Assembly: GCA_027490305.1 (NCBI GenBank)
Contig: JAIXYI010000051.1
Location: forward strand, 1 to 64,000
Reading direction: 5' to 3'
Length of the DNA stretch: 64,000 bases
From: Flavobacteriaceae bacterium
Lineage (GTDB): Bacteria > Bacteroidota > Bacteroidia > Flavobacteriales > Flavobacteriaceae
Shown here piece by piece: positions 6,296 to 14,510 of the stretch (position 1 is the first letter of the stretch; each line of letters begins with the position of its first letter). The position numbers were made by a program, and so were the translations under genes. Under the pieces are notes generated by a model that saw only the letters and a program-made list of their open reading frames with translations, was not told the DNA's origin and searched no databases.

Positions 6296-7004
6296 AAGGC
6301 ATTGTCAACTGGGCGGGATTCCTTCGCTGCGCTGGAATGACAATTGGTGCGTGGTAACGTTGCAACGTTCTCGCCTAGAAGTATCACTACCCACTGCGAC
6401 TGCCTACTCCTGAGACTGAGACTGCGACTGTAAACCGGGCGGGATTCCTTCGCTTCGCTGGGAATGACAATTGGTGCGTGGTAACGTTGCAACGTTCTCG
6501 CCCAGAAGTACCACTGCCTACTGCGACTGCCCACTGCCCACTCCTGAGACTGCCCTCTAAACAAAAAGGTCCCTCGCTTCGCTCGGGATGACGCGTACGT
6601 TGCGGGGCATCCAGATTTCTCGGCTCTGCTCGAAATCGGAATCGACAAGCGGTATGTATAGAACAGTTGATTCCCGAAGATAGAACGGGTGGGTTGAACT
6701 GGTATCTCGAGCGCAGCCGAGAAATCCAAAAGTGGGGGAACAAATGGCGTCATCCCGAGCGCCGCGAGGGACCTAACACGCGTATGTAAAAGGAAACAAA
6801 GTAACTGAGTAACAAAGTAACTGAGAAGTTATGTCCATCTACCAACGACTAACCACCAACTACCGCTCACTGCCCACTGCGACTGTCAACTGGGCGGGAT
6901 TCCTTCGCTGCGCTCGGAATGACAATTGGTACATAGTAATGGTACCAGGTTCTCGCCTAGAAGTAACACTGCCTACTGCGACTGCCAACTGCCAACTCCT
7001 TCTA
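6296..7004. repeat. Cluster of REP-like and simple interspersed repeats
   Basis: This 830-bp gene-free gap (6174-7004) holds three copies of a roughly 110-bp module (6303-6415, 6430-6545, 6885-7000): GGGCGGGATTCCTTCGCT, GGAATGACAATTGGT, TTCTCGCC(T/C)AGAAGTA, ending in ACTGC-CTACTGCGACTGCC steps. Between them lies a nested inverted repeat (6564-6776) with outer arms GGTCCCTCGC...GGGATGACGC and GCGTCATCCC...GCGAGGGACC and inner arms around TTTCTCGGCT / AGCCGAGAAA. Open frames here contain only repeat-derived peptides. Related modules recur at 13030-13355. Confidence 0.85.
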
Positions 7005-7766
7005 CTACTGCTGTTTCTTCAAAATCTTATACTCCTCATAACACGCACTGATCGCGTCGAGGATCTGTAGGTCGTTGGCGTCGCGGATGAACGCTTCGGA
7101 GTAGTTGCAACGCTGCAGGATTTCACCCAGGTCTTTCTTATCGACGCCCAGGAGTACCGAAATCATCTCGCGGTCGTATTTCGATTCGAGGAGGTTCCGA
7201 ACAGTGTCGTCTTTTTTCATTTCGCGCAACCGTCGTAATTCTTTCGGCTTCTTACCGAAGAAATTGTAGAGCATGTCGGCGGGGTTGAAGATCGAACCGA
7301 GCACACGACCGAAGGCGTTGGGTGAATAGGCTTCTCCGGCTTCGTAACCGGCGGGAAGTCCGGAAATGCTGTAACGGTAGTTTTCGGGGATGGGAATCAG
7401 CTTCGCATCGACCTCAAGGTAACCCGTGAGGTTATAAGGTCGAACTACCACTTCTTCAAGTGCATAGGCTTTCTCGGTCATATGGATGGTAGTCGTGCGG
7501 TTCTTCACCCAGTCGTTGGTGACCCGCACGCGGATCGACTTATAGCCAATCATGGTGATATGGAGCGTATCGCTGACGGAGGCGGCAATTTCGAACTTGC
7601 CTTTGCTGTCGGAAACGGTTCCTTTTACGGTATTGATGTTGATGACGTTGACGTTGCCCATCGGGGCCATCGATCCGTCGTTGACGATGGTGCCCGCAAC
7701 GGTAACCTGTTGTCCGAAGGCCGTAGCGGCCAGCAGGAAAAGCAATAAAGACGCGAGCTTCCTCAT
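7005..7766 (-). CDS. Secreted protein with carboxypeptidase-like regulatory domain
   Basis: 253 residues. Signal peptide MRKLASLLLFLLAATAFG-QQ. Residues about 20-105 form the CarboxypepD_reg-like beta-sandwich: VAGTIVNDGSMAPMGNVNVININTVKGTVSDSKGKFEIAASVSDTLHITMIGYKS, usual at the N terminus of TonB receptors but here not followed by a plug or barrel. The rest is helical and charged, with a KKPKELRRLREMKKDD stretch. Stand-alone proteins of this type are common in Flavobacteriaceae and their role is unknown; cell-envelope location is inferred from the signal peptide. Confidence 0.75.
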   Translation of the reverse strand: MRKLASLLLFLLAATAFGQQVTVAGTIVNDGSMAPMGNVNVININTVKGTVSDSKGKFEIAASVSDTLHITMIGYKSIRVRVTNDWVKNRTTTIHMTEKAYALEEVVVRPYNLTGYLEVDAKLIPIPENYRYSISGLPAGYEAGEAYSPNAFGRVLGSIFNPADMLYNFFGKKPKELRRLREMKKDDTVRNLLESKYDREMISVLLGVDKKDLGEILQRCNYSEAFIRDANDLQILDAISACYEEYKILKKQQ

Positions 7767-7795
7767 ATCGTGTTTGGTAGGGACTAAAGTAGTAA

Positions 7796-7821
7796 AAGCC
7801 CCGGTTATTTCGGGGCTTTCA
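7796..7821 (-). terminator. Terminator of the DEAD-box helicase gene
   Basis: Stem AAAGCCCCG / CGGGGCTTT around a short AT loop, followed by TTTTAC on the minus strand. It lies 35 bp after the helicase stop codon and before the next gene's start. Confidence 0.75.
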
Positions 7822-7855
7822 CATGGTATTATCAGAAAATTAACAAAGACAAGGC

Positions 7856-9706
7856 CTATTTCGACCGGCGTGGTTTGCGTTCACCCAGACTTTCGCTGCG
7901 TTTGCTGCTTTTCTCACCGAAACCGGAAAATTTCTTTTTCGGGAAGCTGCTGCTTTCTTTGTCGCCGAATTTCTTACGGGCGAAGCCGCCTTCTGAACTG
8001 AAGGTTTTTTTCTCGAAGCCTTTCTTCTCGAATCCGTCGCGACGTCCGCCGCCAGAGAAGTCTTTCTTGCCGAAGCTGCGTCCTTCTTTTGAGAATTCGC
8101 GGCGTCCGCCTTCGTTTTTCGACACCTCTACACTGATACGGCGCCCTTCAAGCGTCATGCTGTTGAGGGTTTCCAATACGCGGTCGGTGTGCTCGGCATC
8201 GGTGTTGAAGAACGAGAAGCCTTCTTTGACATCGACTTTGTAGACATCGTCGCGGCCCAAATCAAGGACTTCCTTCAGGAAATCCTTCAATTGCATCCAG
8301 TTGAAGTCGTCGCGTGAACCGATGTTCACGAAATACCGCACGGAGGATGTGTCTTCGAAGGTGCGTTTCTCTTTGCCGACCGCCTGGTTCGACAGGTCGC
8401 GGGTCTTTTTGTAATAGTTGAGGAAGCGGTTGAATTCGACCGACACCATCTTCTTGATGAGTTCTTCTTTCGACAGGTCTTCCAGCACCGTGGTGATGGC
8501 GGGAAGATACGAGTCGATATCGTGGTCTACTTCTACATCCTTGATTTTGTTGGCAAGGTGCAACAACTGGATCTCACAGATTTCGATGCCCGACGGAATG
8601 GTCTTCTCTTCGAATTTCTGCTTGATGATCTTTTCGATCGAGTGGATCTTACGCAGTTCCGTCTTGGTGACGATGACGATCGACGTACCCAGTTTCCCCG
8701 CGCGTCCGGTACGTCCGGAGCGGTGGTTATAGGTTTCGATTTCGTCAGGCAACTGGTAGTTGATGACGTGCGTGATGTTGTCGACGTCGATACCGCGGGC
8801 CGCCACGTCGGTGGCGACGAGCATCTGGATCTGGCGGGAACGAAAGGCCTTCATGACCGAGTCGCGCTGCGCCTGAGACAGGTCGCCATGCAAAGCGGCG
8901 GCATTGTAGCCGTCTTCGATCAGTTTCTCCGCCACGGTCTGGGTGTCGCGTTTGGTGCGGCAGAAGACGACGGAGAAGATATCCGGATTCGCGTCGGCGA
9001 GGCGTTTGAGCGCTTCATAGCGGTCGCGGGCCTGTACCATATAGAATTCGTGGGAAACAGTAGCCGAACCGGAGTTCTTGGTGCCGACCGTGATCTCGGC
9101 CGGTTCGCTCATGAATTTCTTGGCGATGCGGGCCACTTCTGCCGGCATGGTAGCCGAGAACAGCCAGGTTGATTTCTCATCCGGCGTGGTAGAAAGGATC
9201 GAGACGATGTCTTCGTAAAAGCCCATGTTGAGCATTTCGTCGGCTTCGTCAAGGATGCAGTAGTTGATTTGCGAGATGTCAACCAATCCACGGTTGATCA
9301 TATCCTGCATACGGCCCGGTGTGGCGACGATGATCTGTGCGCCTTTGCGTACGTCACGTGCTTGTTCGGTGATACTGGCGCCGCCATAGACGGCCACGGT
9401 GTGCAGTCCCTTGATGTATTTGGAGTACTGCTTGATCTCGTTGGTAATCTGAAGGCAAAGTTCCCGGGTAGGGGAAAGGATCAACGCCTGCGTGTTGCGA
9501 CGGTCAGCGTCGATTTTCTGGATCAAAGGAAAACCGAATGCTGCGGTTTTTCCGGTCCCTGTCTGTGCGAGCGCCACGATGTCTGTGTCGCGCTCCAATA
9601 AAAGCGGTATCGCTTTTTCCTGTACTTCTGAAGGATTTTCAAATCCCATATCGCGCACAGCCTGCAGCAGGGACTCATTCAATCCAAGTTCTTGAAATGT
9701 AATCAT
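7856..9706 (-). CDS. DEAD-box RNA helicase, DeaD/CsdA-like
   Basis: ATP-dependent RNA helicase, probably for ribosome assembly and cold adaptation. Start set at MITFQELGLNES (616 residues); a frame-extended start 8 codons earlier would include promoter sequence. Visible motifs: Q motif in FQELGLNESLLQAVRDMGFENP, Walker A AQTGTGKT (47-54), PTRELCLQ, TPGR, DEAD (153-156), SAT (184-186), RGIDVDNI and HRSGRTGRAG. After the helicase core comes a DbpA/CsdA-type RNA-binding domain (about residues 470-550, ending GRRISVEVS) and then a Gly-Arg-Phe-Lys tail rich in GRR, FGKK and KKF, likely an RNA-contact region. Transcribed alone, from a -7 box at 9728-9735. Confidence 0.93.
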   Translation of the reverse strand: MITFQELGLNESLLQAVRDMGFENPSEVQEKAIPLLLERDTDIVALAQTGTGKTAAFGFPLIQKIDADRRNTQALILSPTRELCLQITNEIKQYSKYIKGLHTVAVYGGASITEQARDVRKGAQIIVATPGRMQDMINRGLVDISQINYCILDEADEMLNMGFYEDIVSILSTTPDEKSTWLFSATMPAEVARIAKKFMSEPAEITVGTKNSGSATVSHEFYMVQARDRYEALKRLADANPDIFSVVFCRTKRDTQTVAEKLIEDGYNAAALHGDLSQAQRDSVMKAFRSRQIQMLVATDVAARGIDVDNITHVINYQLPDEIETYNHRSGRTGRAGKLGTSIVIVTKTELRKIHSIEKIIKQKFEEKTIPSGIEICEIQLLHLANKIKDVEVDHDIDSYLPAITTVLEDLSKEELIKKMVSVEFNRFLNYYKKTRDLSNQAVGKEKRTFEDTSSVRYFVNIGSRDDFNWMQLKDFLKEVLDLGRDDVYKVDVKEGFSFFNTDAEHTDRVLETLNSMTLEGRRISVEVSKNEGGRREFSKEGRSFGKKDFSGGGRRDGFEKKGFEKKTFSSEGGFARKKFGDKESSSFPKKKFSGFGEKSSKRSESLGERKPRRSK

Positions 9707-9727
9707 TACGTGTTTTAAAAATAGCCG

Positions 9728-9735
9728 CAAAGGTA
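9728..9735 (-). promoter_or_regulatory. -7 box of the helicase gene
   Basis: Minus-strand TACCTTTG, a perfect TAnnTTTG match, 21 bp before the chosen ATG. No good TTG at the usual 19-21 bp distance; a TTA lies 22 bp upstream. Confidence 0.55.
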
Positions 9736-9806
9736 GGGCGAATAATCCGCAATAACTAACGTCTTTTGGGAATAGCGAAAATTATTTCGTATTGAAACAG
9801 AATAAG

Positions 9807-10373
9807 TTACTTTTTCAGGAAGGCGATTAGTTGTGCGAAGGCACGGCCCCTATGGCTGCGTTCGGCTTTTTCTTCCATCGAAAGTTCGGCGAAGGTGCGC
9901 TCGTCGCCTTCAGCCTGAAAGAGTGGATCATAGCCAAACCCCTGGCTACCGCGTTTCTCCGTAAGGATGTGGCCTTCGACGGTGCCCGTGAACAGGTGCT
10001 GTTCGCCGTTTAGGTTGAGTGCGATGACGGTTTTGAAACGGGCACGGCGGTCGGTGACGCCTTCCAGTTCGGCTAAGAGTTTCGCCATATTGTCTTCCGC
10101 GCTGCGCTGTTCGCCGGCATAACGCGCCGAGTGCACGCCGGGTGCGCCGTTGAGGGCGTAGACCTCGAGTCCGGTATCATCGGCGAAGCAGACATGCCCG
10201 TATTTCTCCGTCACATAATCCGCTTTCATGATGGCATTGCCTTCGATCGTATCGGCGGTTTCGGGTATGTCTTCGGTGCAACCAATGTCTGCGAGGCCAA
10301 GCAGTTCAAAACCTTCGGGTAGCATGGCGCGGATTTCGGCTATTTTATTGGGGTTGGAGGAGGCGAAGATCAT
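9807..10373 (-). CDS. rdgB: XTP/dITP pyrophosphatase (HAM1/RdgB)
   Basis: Removes non-canonical purine triphosphates (XTP, ITP, dITP) by hydrolysis to the monophosphate and pyrophosphate, keeping them out of DNA and RNA. 188 residues, the normal length. Signature positions: SSNPNKIAEIR near the N terminus, CFADDTGLEVYALNGAPGVHSARYAG in the middle, GFGYDPLF and SHRGRAFAQL near the end, all substrate- and metal-site motifs of the family. About 100 bp separate it from the helicase gene; it may share no operon. The ATG lies 8 bp before a GCGAATGGAATTAG stretch of the dispersed TTCGCTAATT repeat family. Confidence 0.95.
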   Translation of the reverse strand: MIFASSNPNKIAEIRAMLPEGFELLGLADIGCTEDIPETADTIEGNAIMKADYVTEKYGHVCFADDTGLEVYALNGAPGVHSARYAGEQRSAEDNMAKLLAELEGVTDRRARFKTVIALNLNGEQHLFTGTVEGHILTEKRGSQGFGYDPLFQAEGDERTFAELSMEEKAERSHRGRAFAQLIAFLKK

Positions 10374-10463
10374 GGTAATTAGCGAATGGAATTAGATAAT
10401 TCGGGAAGATAGGGAATTTGGTGTTGGCGGACGGTTTGAAATAGAAGTGAGTTGAACGCATGC

Positions 10464-10859
10464 TTATTTTGCTTCCCAATGATGAAGGACGACATCCTTT
10501 ATCGCAGAGTCTTTGAGTGAGATAACGAGTGTCTTAGTTTCGATAGGATCAATATTCCATCCATAGTCCACGAATACATCATACTTGATTTCGCTACGGG
10601 CACTGTCGATTTGGTTGGGTTGTCCAAGGATTTCGCGCACCTGTCTAATGTGCATGCCTTTTTGAAGTTGGTGATGCATAACGTCTTCAATCATCGATTC
10701 CCGGTAATCGCAGAAGCCGTCCAAACAGTCGTCCCATTTGGCGCGGTCGAAAGGAATCTGACTGCGCTGGCAGGAGTAAAGAAAGAATGTAAGTGCCACA
10801 AAGAGCGGGTGTGGCATCAGGAAGAGTCTGGAGGGGTTACTATATTTAACTCTAAACAT
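10464..10859 (-). CDS. Putative lipoprotein, BamE/SmpA-like fold possible
   Basis: 131 residues from MFRVKYSNPSRLFL. This ATG has AGGAAT about 11 bp upstream; another in-frame ATG (MPHPLFVAL) at 10817 gives a shorter signal. Either way a lipobox FFLYSC is followed by QRSQIPFDRAKW. The mature part contains a SmpA/BamE-like pattern, HHQLQKGMHIRQVREILGQPNQID, in which K-G-M-x-x-x-x-V-xxxLGxP is typical, then short strands YDVFVDYGW and KTLVISLKDSAIKDVVLHHW. True BamE function is unproven. It overlaps nothing but is only 8 bp from the next gene, with which it likely forms an operon. Confidence 0.65.
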   Translation of the reverse strand: MFRVKYSNPSRLFLMPHPLFVALTFFLYSCQRSQIPFDRAKWDDCLDGFCDYRESMIEDVMHHQLQKGMHIRQVREILGQPNQIDSARSEIKYDVFVDYGWNIDPIETKTLVISLKDSAIKDVVLHHWEAK

Positions 10860-10867
10860 AGCTGTTT

Positions 10868-11353
10868 TTATTCCTGCCAGCAAAAATAACGTTCTTCATC
10901 CGAAATCACTTCCCGGATGGCCATATTGTTTTCAATCCGCCAGTGAACCGTATAGGTGCCGGCACCGTCCGAGAAAAAGCCGTATAAACGGATGTAGGCG
11001 CCCTCTTTCTGGATTTTGAACTGCGTTGCGTGTAGGGTGCCGTCATATGAGATGTTGAACATATTCCGCACGTCAAGTTCGATGCGGATGTGGCCGATTG
11101 CAACTATAAGTTGTGTGAGTTGGTTGCGGGGCAGGTCCATCCCCCGATCGAGGCCATAAAGCACTGCGCCGTCAATGGCACAAACGTACGAACCGCTGGT
11201 ATCCCGGCAGGTTTCCACTTTATGTTGCGAGGCTATAAACAGTTCGCTTTTCCAGCGGAGGCTTACGTCTTCCGACAGCGATAGTTCACCCTGCCGGGTT
11301 TGCGCATGCAGAAGAGTAGGGAATAGGAAGAGAAAGAGAATCCTGTAGCGCAT
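10868..11353 (-). CDS. Secreted protein of unknown function
   Basis: 161 residues with a signal peptide (MRYRILFLFLFPTLLHA-Q). Two cysteine-containing segments, VETCRDTSGSYVCAIDG and ERYFCWQE, could make disulfides. The rest is strand-rich (AYIRLYGFFSDGAGTYTVHWRIENNMAIREVI). No family recognised. First gene of a probable two-gene unit with the downstream lipoprotein. Confidence 0.6.
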   Translation of the reverse strand: MRYRILFLFLFPTLLHAQTRQGELSLSEDVSLRWKSELFIASQHKVETCRDTSGSYVCAIDGAVLYGLDRGMDLPRNQLTQLIVAIGHIRIELDVRNMFNISYDGTLHATQFKIQKEGAYIRLYGFFSDGAGTYTVHWRIENNMAIREVISDEERYFCWQE

Positions 11354-11411
11354 GCGTTTGGTTGCGGAATTTGCGAATGAGAAATCAGATAAGCAGAAAT
11401 GCAGGGAATCT

Positions 11412-12263
11412 TTACAGGTCTGAGATCACTACTTCATATTTCTGGCCGATTTCCATGATGCAGTTCAATCGGAGATCATCACCTGCACCGCCGCTTTTGC
11501 CTAAATCAAGCTGTAGCGAACTCTGCGTCTCCATCAAATGGAAAAAACCTTGTCGGGTATCGCAAACCATTTTTCCGCTGCCCGAGCCCGAGGCCCTCAT
11601 TTCGTTTTGTAACGTTGCTGATTCCATCTCATAGGTCTGTGTAATGTCGAAGTAGGCCAGATGGCCGTCTATACGTGTAAGGGTATACACAATCCTGAAA
11701 TTCATGGCGGCTGAAATTCCAGGGATGGGCAGATTCAGGGGTATTTCTTGTGTAACGGATTCACCCACTTTAAGTGTCTTGTCGTCAGGGTACGTAATCT
11801 GGTTTAAGGTTGTCGACATGATGTCCAGCATATTCTCCTTGAATTTTTTATCCATTCCGACCGTAGTAATGGAATCGAAGACAAGGGGTTTTCTTTCGGT
11901 TGCATGACCGTGAATGACCGTTCCGGCAGGAATGATTTTCCGTCCTTCCACCATCGGAACATTCTCATACGCTACAGTGACGGGAAAAGATCGGTCGGCC
12001 TTCAACTTACCGGTTTTTATTATTACTGAGGTTACGTTGCTGCCTTCCATTCCTTTCGGAGCCTCTGTCCCTTGCTCTTTTAGTTGCTTCAGGCTCTCAG
12101 TGGAGCCATCATAGGTGAAATGGACTTTATAAGATTGGCTGATAGTTTGTGTATATTGCTTTTCAGGACGATACCTCAGCGAGAAGTTGATACTTTCTTG
12201 TGGGTAAGCAGAAGCAAAGGCTAGTAAAAGGAGAAATCGGGTTAGGGTGGTGCGTAGTGTCAT
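11412..12263 (-). CDS. Secreted protein of unknown function (DUF6263-like?)
   Basis: 283 residues from MTLRTTLTRFLLLLAFASAYPQ, a normal signal peptide; a start 27 codons earlier would lack one. The mature part begins INFSLRYRPEKQYTQTISQSYKVHFTYDG, and later has DGHLAYFDITQTYEM and a GSGSGK loop. The opening LRY-P-K-Y-TQ resembles secreted Bacteroidota proteins with a lipocalin-like barrel, but I cannot name the family with confidence. It probably sits in the periplasm or outer membrane. Confidence 0.6.
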   Translation of the reverse strand: MTLRTTLTRFLLLLAFASAYPQESINFSLRYRPEKQYTQTISQSYKVHFTYDGSTESLKQLKEQGTEAPKGMEGSNVTSVIIKTGKLKADRSFPVTVAYENVPMVEGRKIIPAGTVIHGHATERKPLVFDSITTVGMDKKFKENMLDIMSTTLNQITYPDDKTLKVGESVTQEIPLNLPIPGISAAMNFRIVYTLTRIDGHLAYFDITQTYEMESATLQNEMRASGSGSGKMVCDTRQGFFHLMETQSSLQLDLGKSGGAGDDLRLNCIMEIGQKYEVVISDL

Positions 12264-12327
12264 AAGTAGTAATGATAACGGTATGGATTTCGGAGATTGT
12301 CTCGGAAGCGGAAAGGGCGGGTCGGTA

Positions 12328-12984
12328 TCACTTCCAGTTTTCAAAGTCGTTCAGGAATTGCTCAATCAAATCCCGGATCGAGGCCGAGGTGATAAGCCGG
12401 GAAGCGGTTTTTCGGGTAACGACGGAATCCCAGCCCAATGGTGCGGTTGGATCTCCGTCCTCTAGGTCGACACAGTAAATCTTGGAAACTCCGTGGAACT
12501 CGAACTCCATCTCACAAATGCCGTGTACTTCCACTTGTCCAAACCCGAAGAGCCTCGAGTCGAGCACGCGGAGTTTGACCTTAAGTGTGTCGGTTGCGGC
12601 ATTATCGATCACGATATTCGAAGTCGAAAGAAGGTGATTGAGGTATTGCCACACCTTCAGCGTCCCCTGTTCACCGCGGAATTCAGATTTGTTCTTTAGG
12701 TCGAGCTCCGAGCAATTGACGCGTTTCATCTGTAGGCTGTCCCGCATATCCTGTAGCGTAACACTGATTGTCCGCTTCTGGAAGTCAAAAGGATAGCGGG
12801 TGTCATAGGTAGGGAACTTCTTCCCAGGCAGGAAACCATACTGGGGCATTGTAGCATCTCCGAGTTTATAGATGATTTTGCCTAATAAACCCGCATCCAG
12901 TAAAATCACCTGGTCGCGACGCTGCGCCTGTGTGAAGTGGGCTATCAAAAACAGGGCAAAGAAACATTTACTCGTAGCTTTCAT
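12328..12984 (-). CDS. Secreted protein of unknown function
   Basis: 218 residues from MKATSKCFFALFLIAHFTQA-Q, a signal peptide; nine codons of the longer frame precede it without one. Mature sequence includes ISVTLQDMRDSLQMKRVNCSELDL, FGQVEVHGICEMEFEFHGVSKIYCVDLEDGDPTAPLGWDSV and an amphipathic C-terminal helix SASIRDLIEQFLNDFENW. Three cysteines could pair. No family recognised. 64 bp upstream of the 11412 gene on the same strand, so co-transcription is possible. Confidence 0.6.
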   Translation of the reverse strand: MKATSKCFFALFLIAHFTQAQRRDQVILLDAGLLGKIIYKLGDATMPQYGFLPGKKFPTYDTRYPFDFQKRTISVTLQDMRDSLQMKRVNCSELDLKNKSEFRGEQGTLKVWQYLNHLLSTSNIVIDNAATDTLKVKLRVLDSRLFGFGQVEVHGICEMEFEFHGVSKIYCVDLEDGDPTAPLGWDSVVTRKTASRLITSASIRDLIEQFLNDFENWK

Positions 12985-13029
12985 TGTCTGGCGTATTCGA
13001 ATCGGACGCAATCTAGCATTTTCTTTTCA

Positions 13030-13355
13030 AAAGCTCGTGAGTAGGCAGTGGACAGTCGCAGTAGGCAGTGATGCTTCTACCCCAGGACTTAGGGGCATTA
13101 AACGCGCGTAATGTCATGCCGACGCAGGAGGAATCCCATCCAGTTGGCAGTAGGCGGTAGGCAGTAGGCAGTCGCTAATGGCCTCAGGAACTCAAGGACT
13201 CAGGGACTACTCTGTTTTGTACAATCGTGAAAGGTCCCTCGCGGCGCTCGGGATGACGGCGTGTTTCACGAAGAATTTGGATTTCTCGGCTGCGCTCGAA
13301 ATGCCATTTCAACCCAGCTGTACTATCCCACGAGCGAGACGCTCGCGGCAGCGGG
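13030..13355. repeat. Interspersed repeat cluster next to the right array
   Basis: The 436-bp gap 12985-13420 contains simple GTAGGCAGTGGACAGTCGCAG-like steps (13034-13060, 13143-13175), a REP-like module AAGGTCCCTCGCGG...GGGATGACGG (13230-13258), an inner GGATTTCTCGGCTGCGCTCGAAAT module (13280-13303), and CGAGCGAGACGCTCGCGGCAG (13331-13351), a short palindrome also seen near 17350. The first three module types also occur at 6296-7004, on the far side of the helicase region. Confidence 0.8.
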
Positions 13356-13363
13356 GGCTGCGA

Positions 13364-13403
13364 AGCACTGATCCGCCACTTATGCCAAACCCGTGTTACC
13401 TGC
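13364..13403 (-). other. Truncated short attC-like site closing the right array
   Basis: Minus strand: GCAGGTAAC, then ACGGGTTTGGCATAAGTGGCGG and AGTGCTT. GCAGGTAAC is the exact inverse complement of GTTACCTGC at 14065-14073, the other end of the same cassette. The interior aligns with the short site at 15306-15357 (GTTTGGCA, TGGCGG, AGTGCT in the same order). The second half is replaced by REP-like sequence. Confidence 0.6.
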
Positions 13404-13420
13404 TGGGCTTTCTTTGCGGG

Positions 13421-14023
13421 TCATATCAGTCGTCTTACTTTTTGCTTGTATGCTTCATAATTTTGTCCGTGTTCTTTGGTTAAAAACTCTTCTTCAAGTC
13501 TGATTTGAATTTGAATAAGAATATAACCCAAAACCAGAAACAGCCCTGTCAATGCATTTGGTGTTGTCAAGAATAGCCCGAGCAAACTTAAAATCATACC
13601 AAAAAATATTGGGTTTCTTGAAAGTCCAAAAAGTCCTGTCATCACAAGTTCTGTTTTCGTTTCAGTATCAATACCTATTCGCCAAGAATTTTTCATATGT
13701 CCTTGTGCTATTATTGTCCAGGCAAGTGCGACTGCCAAAAGTCCAAGTCCGATATATGTAACAGTTAAGTTGTCAAGTGCGATAATTGGCAAAAAGTTGT
13801 CGTGCCAAGTCGGGAAAAAAGCATATGCTAAAACATAAATAAACATAGCAATAAGTGTCAGTTTGAAATAAAGTCCGATTAGTCCAAATGCACTGTCGTC
13901 TTTTGGTAACACAAGCGGATTTTTCCCAATTCGTCTTGCAACAATTACACTTTTTAAAACGAACGCAAGACCAAAGTAAATTATAAAATAAACGGGTAAT
14001 GTTAATCTTAGTATTTCGTCCAT
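13421..14023 (-). CDS. ICMT/PEMT-family membrane methyltransferase
   Basis: 200 residues with about five hydrophobic segments (LPVYFIIYFGLAFVLKSVIVA, FKLTLIAMFIYVLAYAFF, VTYIGLGLLAVALAWTIIA, PIFFGMILSLLGLFLTT, ALTGLFLVLGYILIQIQ). The C-terminal half carries the isoprenylcysteine carboxyl methyltransferase signature: GLSRNPIFFGM, then IRLEEEFLTKEHGQNYEAYKQKVRRLI, in which RNP-x-(Y/F)-xG, the paired Glu and Y-x-x-Y contact S-adenosylmethionine. Bacterial members methylate unknown lipids or small molecules. It is the only gene of a cassette bounded by exact 9-bp inverted boxes. Confidence 0.78.
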   Translation of the reverse strand: MDEILRLTLPVYFIIYFGLAFVLKSVIVARRIGKNPLVLPKDDSAFGLIGLYFKLTLIAMFIYVLAYAFFPTWHDNFLPIIALDNLTVTYIGLGLLAVALAWTIIAQGHMKNSWRIGIDTETKTELVMTGLFGLSRNPIFFGMILSLLGLFLTTPNALTGLFLVLGYILIQIQIRLEEEFLTKEHGQNYEAYKQKVRRLI

Positions 14024-14064
14024 TTTTTGTCTGTTTGTTTATACGGTTGAGTCGTTATTGTCTT

Positions 14065-14203
14065 GCAGGTAACGTTTCGCGGCTCACACGCAGTGGGCGG
14101 CAACTGGAAACGAGTATTCTCCGATAGGACCAAAGTACTGAAAAAACGCAAACTTGAATCTTCGAAATAACCAGCCAATTGCGATAAGCCGCTGTTGGTG
14201 GCA
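14065..14203 (-). repeat. attC-like palindromic site, 139 bp
   Basis: Minus strand: TGCCACCAAC, A, GCGGCTTATCGCAATTGGCTGG, middle with CGGAGAATACTCGTTTCC, TGCCGCCCACTGCGTG, TGAGCCGCGAAACGTTACCTGC. Inner arms GCGGCT and AGCCGC pair; the last arm is followed by the 5-nt spacer GAAAC before GTT. It follows the toxin pseudogene and precedes the methyltransferase gene in minus-strand order. Confidence 0.78.
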
Positions 14204-14210
14204 GTAATAA

Positions 14211-14510
14211 TTATTTTACTTTGCTTTTGTTCGGATCTTGTCTGGCATCCCAAAACGAAACAATTTCGATTCTGTTTCGATTAATTTCATAGAAAATAGA
14301 GTACTATTTCATCGGTATTACTCGCGTAAATTTATTGCTAGTTAATCGACCAATATTTTCGTCTAGGAGTAGCGTTTTCAGTAAATCTTCAACTTCGTCA
14401 AGCAACTTCAAACTATATTTTGCGCTACCGTTCCTTTCAAGGTAAAATTTTAGGACATTACCAAGTTCAGCTTCGGCAAGTTTCGACCAAACTATTTCTT
14501 TGACAGCCAT
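14211..14510 (-). pseudogene. RelE/ParE-family toxin with in-frame stop
   Basis: The frame starts MAVKEIVWSKLAEAELGNVLKFYLERNG and after 68 codons meets TAG at 14304-14306. The same frame continues without another stop for 30 codons: YSIFYEINRNRIEIVSFWDARQDPNKSKVK, ending at TAA 14211-14213. This tail aligns with the C terminus of the intact paralogue at 5656 (YIVYEI-RRSMIVILAIFDSRRNP). With the stop replaced by one amino acid the protein would be 99 residues against 98. So a single base change removed the last beta strands and catalytic-side residues; the toxin is probably inactive. It overlaps the antitoxin by 19 bp, as in the paralogous pair. Confidence 0.85.

Noticed and set aside
6217..6753. 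Minus-strand frames of 178 and 118 codons in the repeat cluster
   Set aside because: They consist of translated repeat modules (SRAKRGTFLF-, PERSEGPF-type peptides) and overlap each other in different frames.
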